DNA of 32,339 nt. Source: Candidatus Iainarchaeum sp. (GTDB lineage: Archaea > Iainarchaeota > Iainarchaeia > Iainarchaeales > JAFCCJ01). Every line of letters begins with the position of its first letter. Position 1 is the stretch's first letter. The DNA is taken from positions 1-32,339 of the forward strand of contig JAFCCJ010000007.1 of assembly GCA_017610305.1 (NCBI GenBank). The letters are read 5' to 3'. Shown one piece after another: positions 24,199-30,935 of this stretch. The position numbers and the translations under genes are program-made. Under the pieces are notes generated by a model. That model saw nothing but the letters and a program-made list of their open reading frames with translations. It had not been told where the DNA came from and made no database searches.

Positions 24199-25095
24199 AT
24201 GTCAACTAAATCTTCTAAAAAACCCGTAAAACCAATGCTTTCGGTTTTCATGCCGGCAAGGGATGAGGAAAAAAATGTGGGTAAAAACCTCGATGTCATT
24301 CTGCAGGGGATTAAGGAGGGAAAGATTAACCATGCAGTTATTGTAATAGATGGAAGCCGGGACAGAACACCGCAAATAGTTTTCAAAAAACTTAATCTGC
24401 CAGAAGCGCAGATGAGAAAGTTTAATGCCAGAGTAGACGGGAGAATAGGCAGAAACACACTTGTTCTGCCAAATGGGGTGATTCTTATCCGCCATGCAAT
24501 GCCAGAGGGAAAAGGAAGGTCTTTTGCGGAATCTGTTTGGACTTTGAAAGGAAAGACCAAACATTTCAAAAACGAGAAATCTGTTCTGGTTAATTTTGAT
24601 GCGGACGCGCTTGACCTGGAGCTTAAGAAAATCACAGGCCTTGCCTCGATAGTTCATAAAACCGATGAGAAAATGGTGTTGGGTTCTGTTAAGGAAGGTT
24701 TGGTTATTACTCCAAATAGTTCAATCGGATTTAGGGCAATGCGCACAGACGCATTGCGTCCCTTATTCGACATTCGACATCCTGACCATAAAAAATGGGT
24801 CCATGTTTTTCCCAAGGAGATGGGGATGGACTTTGCATTAAACAAGCTTGTTTATCCTGATGGGATGCCGAATATGGGCGAATATAAGCGAGTTATAGAA
24901 GAACTTGTAGTGAAATTTGAAAAGCCCTTCCGGCATCAAAGTGCTTTGAGACAAATAGGTGATCACCATACAGTCAGTGAAAGGCTCGAATTGTTTTCTA
25001 GGAAGCCAGATGCTTGGTTGCCTGAACGAGGCCTTGCTTTTAAGGAAAAACACAAAAATGCGACATCAGGGCGGAAAAGGAATAAACCAAAGTAA
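24199..25095 (+). CDS. GT-A fold (family 2-like) glycosyltransferase
   Basis: This ~298-aa soluble protein has an N-terminal nucleotide-sugar-binding start (L-S-V-F-M-P-A-R-D-E-E-K-N-V-G-K-N-L), then a strand ending V-I-D-G-S-R-D-R-T. A D-x-D-like metal site, N-F-D-A-D-A-L-D-L, follows near residue 140. The C terminus is basic and probably disordered. ATG 24199 is preferred over the in-frame GTG 24178, which would sit at the transcription start. It transfers a sugar from a nucleotide donor; donor and acceptor are unknown. It is divergently transcribed from the pilus array, so pilin or surface-protein glycosylation is possible (inference). Confidence 0.7.
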   Translation: MSTKSSKKPVKPMLSVFMPARDEEKNVGKNLDVILQGIKEGKINHAVIVIDGSRDRTPQIVFKKLNLPEAQMRKFNARVDGRIGRNTLVLPNGVILIRHAMPEGKGRSFAESVWTLKGKTKHFKNEKSVLVNFDADALDLELKKITGLASIVHKTDEKMVLGSVKEGLVITPNSSIGFRAMRTDALRPLFDIRHPDHKKWVHVFPKEMGMDFALNKLVYPDGMPNMGEYKRVIEELVVKFEKPFRHQSALRQIGDHHTVSERLELFSRKPDAWLPERGLAFKEKHKNATSGRKRNKPK

Positions 25096-25150
25096 AATTA
25101 TGTAGAAGTAAGCCTTTTTCTGCATTTTCTCTCAGTTAATATTACTAATT

Positions 25151-26077
25151 ATGGCACTGAAAGAAACAGTTTCAGAGCTCCCGCAGGAAAAGCTCAAGAA
25201 AACATCTGCAGAACAGACCATTCTTCGAAACCTGCAGGAACTGGAGTTAGAACTGGCTGAGGAGAGGGAAGACTCCCGTAAAAAGGAGTTAATAGCCCAA
25301 ATAAGCGAGCTTAAGAGCCATTTGGCTGCCGTTCAGGGCCCCACTTATTTTGACTTGGAGCAGGAAAATGAGGAAATGAAGCAGGAATTGAAGGAATTGG
25401 GCAAGAACCTTAAGCAGATTAAGAAGGAAAATTCCCTCCTGAAAGAGAGTTCTGGCTTTGTTTCCCTAAAAGAAGAGGTTGAGCCAGAGGAAACCCCGAA
25501 AAAGGAACTAAAATCCACCCTTTACAAATTGCTGCTCGGGAAATACTCAAATATTATAAATGATTTTGAAAAGAAAACAGTGGGGGAAATAAAGGGCCTG
25601 GTGAATTCCGAGGATTTAACTGTCCAGTCACTTTTGAATGATTTCAAGCCGGAAAACTATTCCTTTGAGGAAAATTACCTTAGGGCTGCCAAGGAAGTGC
25701 ATGAATTCATTTCAAAGGAGATTAATTATGTAAAATCCGATTTGGAAATAAATTTCTGGCTCTCGCCCAAAGAAATTGTAACATCCAAAATTGGCGATGA
25801 TGAAGACCAGGCGGTTTTCCTTTGCTCAATGCTTTTTGCGCTGGGGGATAAAAATGCAGAGGTCGTGATTGCGGAACTTGAAAACCTCTCAACACATGCA
25901 TTTGTGATCACAGAATTCAACGGGAAATTCTACCTATTTGACCCGGCACAAAAAGAGGACTTTGGAAAATTCTTAGGCGAAAAGAAAAATGTAATCGCAA
26001 ACTATTCCTTTGATAATTCCAAAATCAAAAGATTCCTCTACAAATTCAATGCCGAGAATTATGAGCAGTTTGTCTGA
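25151..26077 (+). CDS. Coiled-coil protein with transglutaminase-like domain lacking the usual catalytic Cys
   Basis: This 308-aa cytoplasmic protein begins with a coiled coil (~18-100, E/K/L-rich) and a linker. Residues ~165-270 fit the transglutaminase-like/BTLCP layout: W-L-S-P-K-E-I-V near 203, then G215-D-D217-E-D-Q-A where families have G-D-C-E-D-x-A, then L-F-A-L-G, S-T-H249-A-F-V-I-T-E and Y-L-F-D264-P. His and Asp of the triad are kept but the Cys position is Asp; another Cys is at 225. It is probably a binding rather than a catalytic domain, or uses C225 instead. No clear promoter was seen in the 55 nt upstream. Confidence 0.65.
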   Translation: MALKETVSELPQEKLKKTSAEQTILRNLQELELELAEEREDSRKKELIAQISELKSHLAAVQGPTYFDLEQENEEMKQELKELGKNLKQIKKENSLLKESSGFVSLKEEVEPEETPKKELKSTLYKLLLGKYSNIINDFEKKTVGEIKGLVNSEDLTVQSLLNDFKPENYSFEENYLRAAKEVHEFISKEINYVKSDLEINFWLSPKEIVTSKIGDDEDQAVFLCSMLFALGDKNAEVVIAELENLSTHAFVITEFNGKFYLFDPAQKEDFGKFLGEKKNVIANYSFDNSKIKRFLYKFNAENYEQFV

Positions 26078-26122
26078 ATTTAAAAAACCAATCCGAATTC
26101 AGACAACAATCTTCCTTAAAAG

Positions 26123-26130
26123 CTTTTAAC
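26123..26130 (+). promoter_or_regulatory. Possible TATA box for the membrane protein/molybdoenzyme pair
   Basis: CTTTTAAC is centred ~24 nt before ATG 26150, preceded by A-rich sequence. The upstream gene stops at 26077, so a separate leaderless transcript is plausible. Confidence 0.4.
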
Positions 26131-26149
26131 CAAAAGTTAATTGGTTGAA

Positions 26150-26410
26150 ATGGAAAAGGAACATCTGAAAATATTTGTAATCACAGTCCTTACAATTGCA
26201 TTCTTCCTTATTATGGTGACAGGAATAATAAAATTCCTTTTCCTTCAGCCATGGCTTGGCTTAACAGATATTGTGCTTCCCTTTGCACAGATTAGTTTCA
26301 TCCATGACTGGACAGGTTTAATTCTGATCCTCTTTATCCTAATCCACATGTATCTCAATCTGGGATGGTTTACTAAAACAATAAAAAAATTATTGGGAAA
26401 GGAGGCCTGA
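26150..26410 (+). CDS. Small membrane protein with two-His pattern (DUF4405-like), possible heme carrier
   Basis: This 86-aa protein has two to three membrane helices (~8-32, ~37-50, ~53-68). H52 and H66 sit in F-I-H-D-W-T-G-L and L-I-H-M-Y-L-N, a 14-residue spacing resembling cytochrome b-type heme ligands and the DUF4405 family pattern. ATG 26150 is preferred; an upstream in-frame TTG would add three residues. It lies 1 nt before a molybdopterin oxidoreductase gene, so it probably passes electrons from the membrane to that enzyme, like MsrQ with MsrP. Heme binding is inferred. Confidence 0.65.
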   Translation: MEKEHLKIFVITVLTIAFFLIMVTGIIKFLFLQPWLGLTDIVLPFAQISFIHDWTGLILILFILIHMYLNLGWFTKTIKKLLGKEA

Positions 26411-26411
26411 A

Positions 26412-27059
26412 ATGAACAGAATAGTTTTTGTCATTTTCATTGCAGCAGTTCTCCTGCTTTCTGGCTGCGTCAGTGAGGAAGTAAGGGAGCTGCAGGAAGT
26501 TGAAATCAGGGAGTATCAGGGGGAAAACCTTTCCTCAATCGGCGATTTCAGGGAGAACTCAATCAAGGGCCCGCAATACATCGACATCGAAAACTATTCT
26601 CTCGAAATCACAGGCCTTGTTGAAAATACAAAATCCCTCAGCTATGACGAGGTGCTTAACAGGCAGAAATACTCGAAGCTTGTTACACTGTTTTGCGTAG
26701 AGGGGTGGAATGCGAAAATTCTTTGGGAGGGAATTCTCCTGAAAGATTTACTTAATGAGGCAGGAATAAAACCCGAAGCAAATACCGTAATTTTCTACGC
26801 CTATGATGGCTACTCAACTTCCCTCCCGCTTGATTACATTATCGGCAATGACATTATAATGGCTCACAAGATGAATGGGGTTGTAATGCCCTCTGAAAGA
26901 GGATTCCCATTTGAATTGGTTGCGGAGGAAAAATGGGGCTATAAATGGATTAAATGGATAACCAAAATCGAACTTTCCAACGATCCGGAATATAGGGGCT
27001 ATTGGGAGCAGCGAGGCTACAGTAATAATGGGGATTTGGACAAATCGTTTGTTGGCTGA
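26412..27059 (+). CDS. Molybdopterin-dependent oxidoreductase lipoprotein (sulfite oxidase/MsrP-like fold)
   Basis: This 215-aa exported protein has a lipobox L-L-L-S-G-C19, so it should be lipid-anchored outside the membrane. The molybdopterin-binding domain (Oxidored_molyb, SUOX fold) spans ~60-200. It includes the conserved L-F-C95-V-E-G-W with the Mo-ligand Cys, W-E-G-I-L-L-K-D-L-L, Y-D-G-Y-S-T-S-L-P and G-F-P-F-E-L-V...K-W-G-Y-K-W-I-K-W. It lacks the dimerisation domain of sulfite oxidases, as MsrP/YedY does. GGAGG at 26401-26405 lies 6 nt before the ATG. Its substrate is unknown; repair of oxidised Met on surface proteins is one option. Confidence 0.82.
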   Translation: MNRIVFVIFIAAVLLLSGCVSEEVRELQEVEIREYQGENLSSIGDFRENSIKGPQYIDIENYSLEITGLVENTKSLSYDEVLNRQKYSKLVTLFCVEGWNAKILWEGILLKDLLNEAGIKPEANTVIFYAYDGYSTSLPLDYIIGNDIIMAHKMNGVVMPSERGFPFELVAEEKWGYKWIKWITKIELSNDPEYRGYWEQRGYSNNGDLDKSFVG

Positions 27060-27063
27060 GAAA

Positions 27064-28035
27064 TCACAATTTACTAACCCTAACCCTATTATTTTTCCGC
27101 GAATATTTTTTGATGAACTTTTTCAGGCCTGATTTTGTCAGGAGGATATTTTTCGTTCCGAGGCAGCACACAATGGACGATGCTTCAGCAGTTCCCCAGT
27201 CGAGTGCGGTCGGAATATCTTTTCCCGCAATCAGCGCAGCAGTGAATCCGGAATTGAACGCATCCCCTGCCCCTGTTGAATCAATGTGCGGCGTGTCATA
27301 AATATTCTTGAAATAAAGATTCCCTCCGTCATAGGCATATGCCCCCTTTCTTCCGTCAGTAATAACCGCAATCGGCGAATACCTCTGAAGAATTTTCAAA
27401 TTCTCCCGCAAATTCTTTTTTTTGGTGAGCAGTTCTGCCTCCTCCTTGTTCATAAACAAAACATCGGTTCCCCGCAACAACCCCCGCATCGCTTTCAAGC
27501 CTGTTTTAAGTTCCCTTCCTCCAGGATTGAACGCAACCTTAATTCCATTCATAAGCGCAAACCTCACAAGCCTTTTCAGCACAATTGGTTTTGTATGGAT
27601 GCTCCCCAAATGCAGCCATTCTGCTTTCTTCAATTCTTTCCAATCAATTTCCTTTTCATTGTTCAGTTCAGCTGTTGCGCCTCTGTAAACCAGAATAACT
27701 CTGTCCTTACCAAAGCCGGTTAAAATCACTGAGTAGGGAGTATTCAGTTTCTTTGATCGGATTATCAATTTCGTGCCAACCTTTTCCTCCCGCATTTCCC
27801 TTAAAACAGCCCTTCCTGATTCATCATCCCCAATTGCCGCAAGAATCCCTGTCTTTAAACCAAGCCTTGCAAATGCAACCGCAGAATTTGTGGCGCCCCC
27901 GCCGATGAAGTAATCCATATCGTCGATTTCCATTTTTGTGCCAGGAACAAAGCAAACATTCTTCCCAACAGCCTTTGGATGCACCTTTACAAAAACATCT
28001 TCAGTTGCCGAACCTACAGAAACAACATCATACAT
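27064..28035 (-). CDS. PfkB-family sugar kinase
   Basis: This 323-aa cytoplasmic kinase of the ribokinase/PfkB family has the N-terminal signature V-G-S-A-T-E-D-V, the G-G-G-A-T-N-S-A-V-A-F-A-R-L-G segment and the C-terminal D-S-T-G-A-G-D-A-F motif with the catalytic Asp and anion hole. The substrate (ribose, adenosine, fructose or another sugar) cannot be decided. ATG 28035 is chosen; the longer frame begins at a TTG close to the promoter. It converges with the molybdoenzyme gene, ending 4 nt away. It is divergent from the GT2 gene. Confidence 0.88.
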   Translation of the reverse strand: MYDVVSVGSATEDVFVKVHPKAVGKNVCFVPGTKMEIDDMDYFIGGGATNSAVAFARLGLKTGILAAIGDDESGRAVLREMREEKVGTKLIIRSKKLNTPYSVILTGFGKDRVILVYRGATAELNNEKEIDWKELKKAEWLHLGSIHTKPIVLKRLVRFALMNGIKVAFNPGGRELKTGLKAMRGLLRGTDVLFMNKEEAELLTKKKNLRENLKILQRYSPIAVITDGRKGAYAYDGGNLYFKNIYDTPHIDSTGAGDAFNSGFTAALIAGKDIPTALDWGTAEASSIVCCLGTKNILLTKSGLKKFIKKYSRKNNRVRVSKL

Positions 28036-28062
28036 ATTATCGCCGAATAAGTTATTCTCCAA

Positions 28063-28074
28063 GTTTATTTATTT
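28063..28074 (-). promoter_or_regulatory. TATA box for the PfkB kinase gene
   Basis: The minus strand reads AAATAAATAAAC, about 33 nt upstream of ATG 28035. A nearly leaderless message is predicted. Confidence 0.45.
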
Positions 28075-28100
28075 GTTTCCTATTCATGTAAGGGAAAGAA

Positions 28101-28108
28101 ATTTATAT
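28101..28108 (+). promoter_or_regulatory. TATA box for the GT2-GT4 pair
   Basis: ATTTATAT is centred ~24 nt before ATG 28129, preceded by GGGAAAGAA (possible BRE). No Shine-Dalgarno is seen, so it is predicted to be leaderless. Confidence 0.6.
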
Positions 28109-28128
28109 CTGCACCCCCTTTTCTTTAC

Positions 28129-28806
28129 ATGGATGTCTCAGTTGTAATGCCCTGTCTGAATGATGAGAAGACAATAGCTGATTGCGTTGGAGATGCAAAA
28201 AAGGCGATAAATGGTCTGGGTTTAGACGGGGAAGTGATTGTGGTAGATAGTATTTCCACAGATGCCACCCAGATTTATGCAACACTTGCAGGCGCAAAAG
28301 TTCTGCAGGAGCAGAATGAAGGTTATGGGAAGGCCTGCGTTAAGGGCATAAACCGGGCAAAAGGAGATTTCATTGTCCTTCTCGAGGGAAACAAATCCTA
28401 TAATCCGTTTGAGATTGGAAAATTTGTCAGGATACTGCAGGAGGGGAGTGATGTTGTTGTTGGGACAAGGTTCAAGGGAAAAATTGAAGAAGGATCAATG
28501 CCGCCCTCCAGGCGTTTCATTGGAAACCCGCTTCTAACAGGAATTTTCAACCTGCTTTTTAGCACCAGATTCAGCGATTGCTACTGTAATTTCAGGGGCC
28601 TTTCGAAGGAGGCCCGCGACCGACTTGGCTTAGAGGCTGTGGGAAAGGAATTTGCAACTGAGATGCTAATCAACGCAAAAAGAATGGGGCTGAACATTGC
28701 AGAAGTTCCAATTAAGTACCGCCCTAAAATTACAGAACCAGACAGGGATTTGTTCAGTGAAGGAATTTCCCATATCCAGTTCATGTTTAGGGAAAGATTC
28801 AAATGA
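28129..28806 (+). CDS. Family 2 glycosyltransferase (DPM1-like) with altered D-x-D motif
   Basis: This 225-aa protein has the GT2 fold start V-S-V-V-M-P-C-L-N-D-E-K-T-I and V-I-V-V-D-S-I-S-T-D-A-T. The E-G-Y-G-K-A segment typical of dolichol-phosphate mannosyltransferase-like enzymes follows, with conserved V-G-T-R-F-K-G. The usual metal-binding D-A-D is L-E-G-N here. There are no membrane helices. It likely transfers a sugar to a lipid phosphate or precedes such a step; the specificity is unknown. It overlaps the next gene as ATGA, forming a two-gene glycosylation unit. Confidence 0.82.
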   Translation: MDVSVVMPCLNDEKTIADCVGDAKKAINGLGLDGEVIVVDSISTDATQIYATLAGAKVLQEQNEGYGKACVKGINRAKGDFIVLLEGNKSYNPFEIGKFVRILQEGSDVVVGTRFKGKIEEGSMPPSRRFIGNPLLTGIFNLLFSTRFSDCYCNFRGLSKEARDRLGLEAVGKEFATEMLINAKRMGLNIAEVPIKYRPKITEPDRDLFSEGISHIQFMFRERFK

Positions 28807-29915
28807 AGATTCTTTTCGTTAGCCCATACATTTATCCTGAGGGAGGGGGTGTGGGGAGATTTGCATATAATCTGGCAAAGAACCTTTCCAAAAAGAATAA
28901 TGTTTCTGTGGTGTGCAATGGGGACCACAATGCAAGCGCAAATATAAGGGGAATCGATTTCCATTTCTTAAAATCCGGATTGAAATTCAAGAACACCCCT
29001 CTGAATCTTGGCCTCCTGCCAAAACTCGACCAATTGATGAAAGAAAATGATTATGATCTGGTGCAGGCATTTACTCCTGTACCTTTCTTTGCTGATATGG
29101 CCGCAATCGCAGCAAGAAAAAACAAAATCCCCTTTTTCCTGAGCTATAATACTTTTGATTTAGGCGGGAAAGGCCTGCTCCTTGCACCTTTAATTTATCT
29201 TTATCAAAAAACCCTTGAGAGATTCACAATCAATTCCGCAAGAAAGATAATCCTCTACAACAAAAATCTCTCCGAATCAGACGCCCTTAACATGCACCGC
29301 AATAAAACCGAATTTGTCCATCCCGGAATTGACAAAGAGATTTTCCGTCCAATGGACCTTTCTCCAAAATATTTCCTTTTTGTGGGTACCTTGAACAGGA
29401 AGCAGAAATGGAAAGGCCTCCATCATCTGCTAAAGGCGATTAAAATCCTGGATTCAAGGGGACTGAAGGCAAGGCTTAAGGTTGCAGGCACAGGAGACTC
29501 ATTGGGCCATTTCAAAACCTTTTCCCGGAAACTGGGGATTGAAAACAATGTTGAATTCCTCGGCTTTCTAAATGACAGGGACTTGGCAGAAACATACAAT
29601 AAATCCCATTCACTGGTTGTGCCTTCATTCACCAATGCAGAGCTTATGCCATTTGTAATCACAGAGGCATTTGCCTGCGGAAAGCCTGTCATTGCCTCAA
29701 GTGTTGGTGGAATTCCCTATATAATCGACCGCTGGCACAACGGCCTGCTTGTAAATCCACAGAAACCTCGGGAAATTGCAGACATGATGGAACTTGTTTT
29801 GAGGGACAGCAGGATTCCGGAAAAATTAGGGAAGAACGCACTAAATTCTGTGGCAAAATTCAGCTGGAGCAATACCGCAAAAGAGATAGAGGAAATTTAC
29901 GAAAGAAGCATTTAA
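28803..29915 (+). CDS. Family 4 (GT-B) glycosyltransferase
   Basis: This 370-aa protein has GT-B architecture. The N-terminal acceptor domain contains Y-P-E-G-G-G-V-G-R-F-A-Y-N-L-A. The C-terminal donor domain begins near F-V-G-T-L-N-R-K-Q-K-W-K-G (~198) and has the E-x7-E motif E-L-M-P-F-V-I-T-E (~280-288), followed by A-C-G-K-P-V-I-A and G-L-L-V-N-P. It is a retaining glycosyltransferase using a nucleotide-sugar donor, likely at the cytoplasmic face of the membrane. Its ATG lies within the preceding GT2 stop. It converges with FabH, 5 nt away. Glycolipid or glycoprotein assembly is the likely role. Confidence 0.88.
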   Translation: MKILFVSPYIYPEGGGVGRFAYNLAKNLSKKNNVSVVCNGDHNASANIRGIDFHFLKSGLKFKNTPLNLGLLPKLDQLMKENDYDLVQAFTPVPFFADMAAIAARKNKIPFFLSYNTFDLGGKGLLLAPLIYLYQKTLERFTINSARKIILYNKNLSESDALNMHRNKTEFVHPGIDKEIFRPMDLSPKYFLFVGTLNRKQKWKGLHHLLKAIKILDSRGLKARLKVAGTGDSLGHFKTFSRKLGIENNVEFLGFLNDRDLAETYNKSHSLVVPSFTNAELMPFVITEAFACGKPVIASSVGGIPYIIDRWHNGLLVNPQKPREIADMMELVLRDSRIPEKLGKNALNSVAKFSWSNTAKEIEEIYERSI

Positions 29916-29920
29916 CCCAA

Positions 29921-30868
29921 TCAGAATTCCAGAAGAATTCCGCCGCCTGTCCAGCCTGCACCAAAACCAACACAGAGAAGCATATCCCCCCGTTTCACTT
30001 TCCCTCGCTCAATTCCTTCGCCAATTGCAAGCGGTATTGATGCAGCGGCAGTATTCCCATACTTATCCAAATTCAAAAAGGTTTTGTCCATCCCCAGCCC
30101 AAGAGCCTCCATGCCCTTCTCGATTATGTTCACATTGGCCTGATGCGGGAAAATCCAGTCAACATCCTCCAATTTCATTTCAGATTTCTTCAGTGTTTCG
30201 TTGACAAGTTTTGGGAAAAGATCAACCGCAAAATCATAAACATCCTTCCCCTCCATCCTCAGATATCTCTCCCCCTCAGGAATAATTAGCGCATCCTTCC
30301 CTGACCCGTCTGCATAAAGATAGGAGGAAATCACCTTGTCCTTCTCACTGGCTGAAACAATTGTTGTGCAGCCAATATCCCCAAAAATCGGGGAAATGCC
30401 CCTGTCAGAATAATCCATAATTCTCGACATCTTTTCAGCTGTCACAAATGCTATATTTTTGTAGGAATCCCCCTTCATCCTGTTGTCCAGCATCCTTGTC
30501 ACAGCATCCAGGCCGTAAACATAGCCTGAACAGAAAGCGCTGAGGTCAAAGGCAGGGATTCCCTTAAGCCTTAGTTTTTCCTGAACTATGCATGCGGTGG
30601 AAGGGCATTGTAAATCAGGAGTCATTGTGGCAACAACTATTGCATCCAAATCCTCTTTTTTAAGATCTGCCCTCTCCAGTGCAATTTCAACAGATTTTAC
30701 ACCCAAATCAGAGGTATTTTCATTCTCAGCAACCCTTCTCTCCTTAACCCCAAACTTCTCCCTTATGAACTCATCAGAGCTGTTTATGCCCTCTATCGCA
30801 ATCAGTTCCTCATTCAAAAGCACCTTTTCAGGCACATATGTCCCAATCGCACTTATTTCAGCCTTCAT
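29921..30868 (-). CDS. fabH: 3-oxoacyl-ACP synthase III (KAS III, FabH-type)
   Basis: This 315-aa thiolase-fold enzyme has the full KAS III triad: C113 in S-A-F-C-S-G-Y, H242 in F-P-H-Q-A-N-V-N-I-I and N272 in K-Y-G-N-T-A-A-A-S-I-P. The C terminus G-F-G-A-G-W-T-G-G matches bacterial FabH. In bacteria it condenses acetyl-CoA with malonyl-ACP to start fatty-acid synthesis. Archaea mostly lack fatty-acid lipids, so the role here is unclear; no ACP or other fab gene is in the window. It is shorter than archaeal HMG-CoA synthase, which has the same fold. A GGGGGA lies ~6 nt before the ATG. Confidence 0.88.
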   Translation of the reverse strand: MKAEISAIGTYVPEKVLLNEELIAIEGINSSDEFIREKFGVKERRVAENENTSDLGVKSVEIALERADLKKEDLDAIVVATMTPDLQCPSTACIVQEKLRLKGIPAFDLSAFCSGYVYGLDAVTRMLDNRMKGDSYKNIAFVTAEKMSRIMDYSDRGISPIFGDIGCTTIVSASEKDKVISSYLYADGSGKDALIIPEGERYLRMEGKDVYDFAVDLFPKLVNETLKKSEMKLEDVDWIFPHQANVNIIEKGMEALGLGMDKTFLNLDKYGNTAAASIPLAIGEGIERGKVKRGDMLLCVGFGAGWTGGGILLEF

Positions 30869-30935
30869 AAATTATCCCCCTAAAAATAAGATATGAAGAT
30901 TAGAAAAAGCTTTTGCTGGTTTTAATCCTCCGCCC

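Noticed and set aside
29921-30868. Reading the thiolase-fold gene as archaeal HMG-CoA synthase
   Set aside because: The length and the F-P-H-Q-A-N and G-N-T-A-A-A-S-I-P motifs match KAS III instead.
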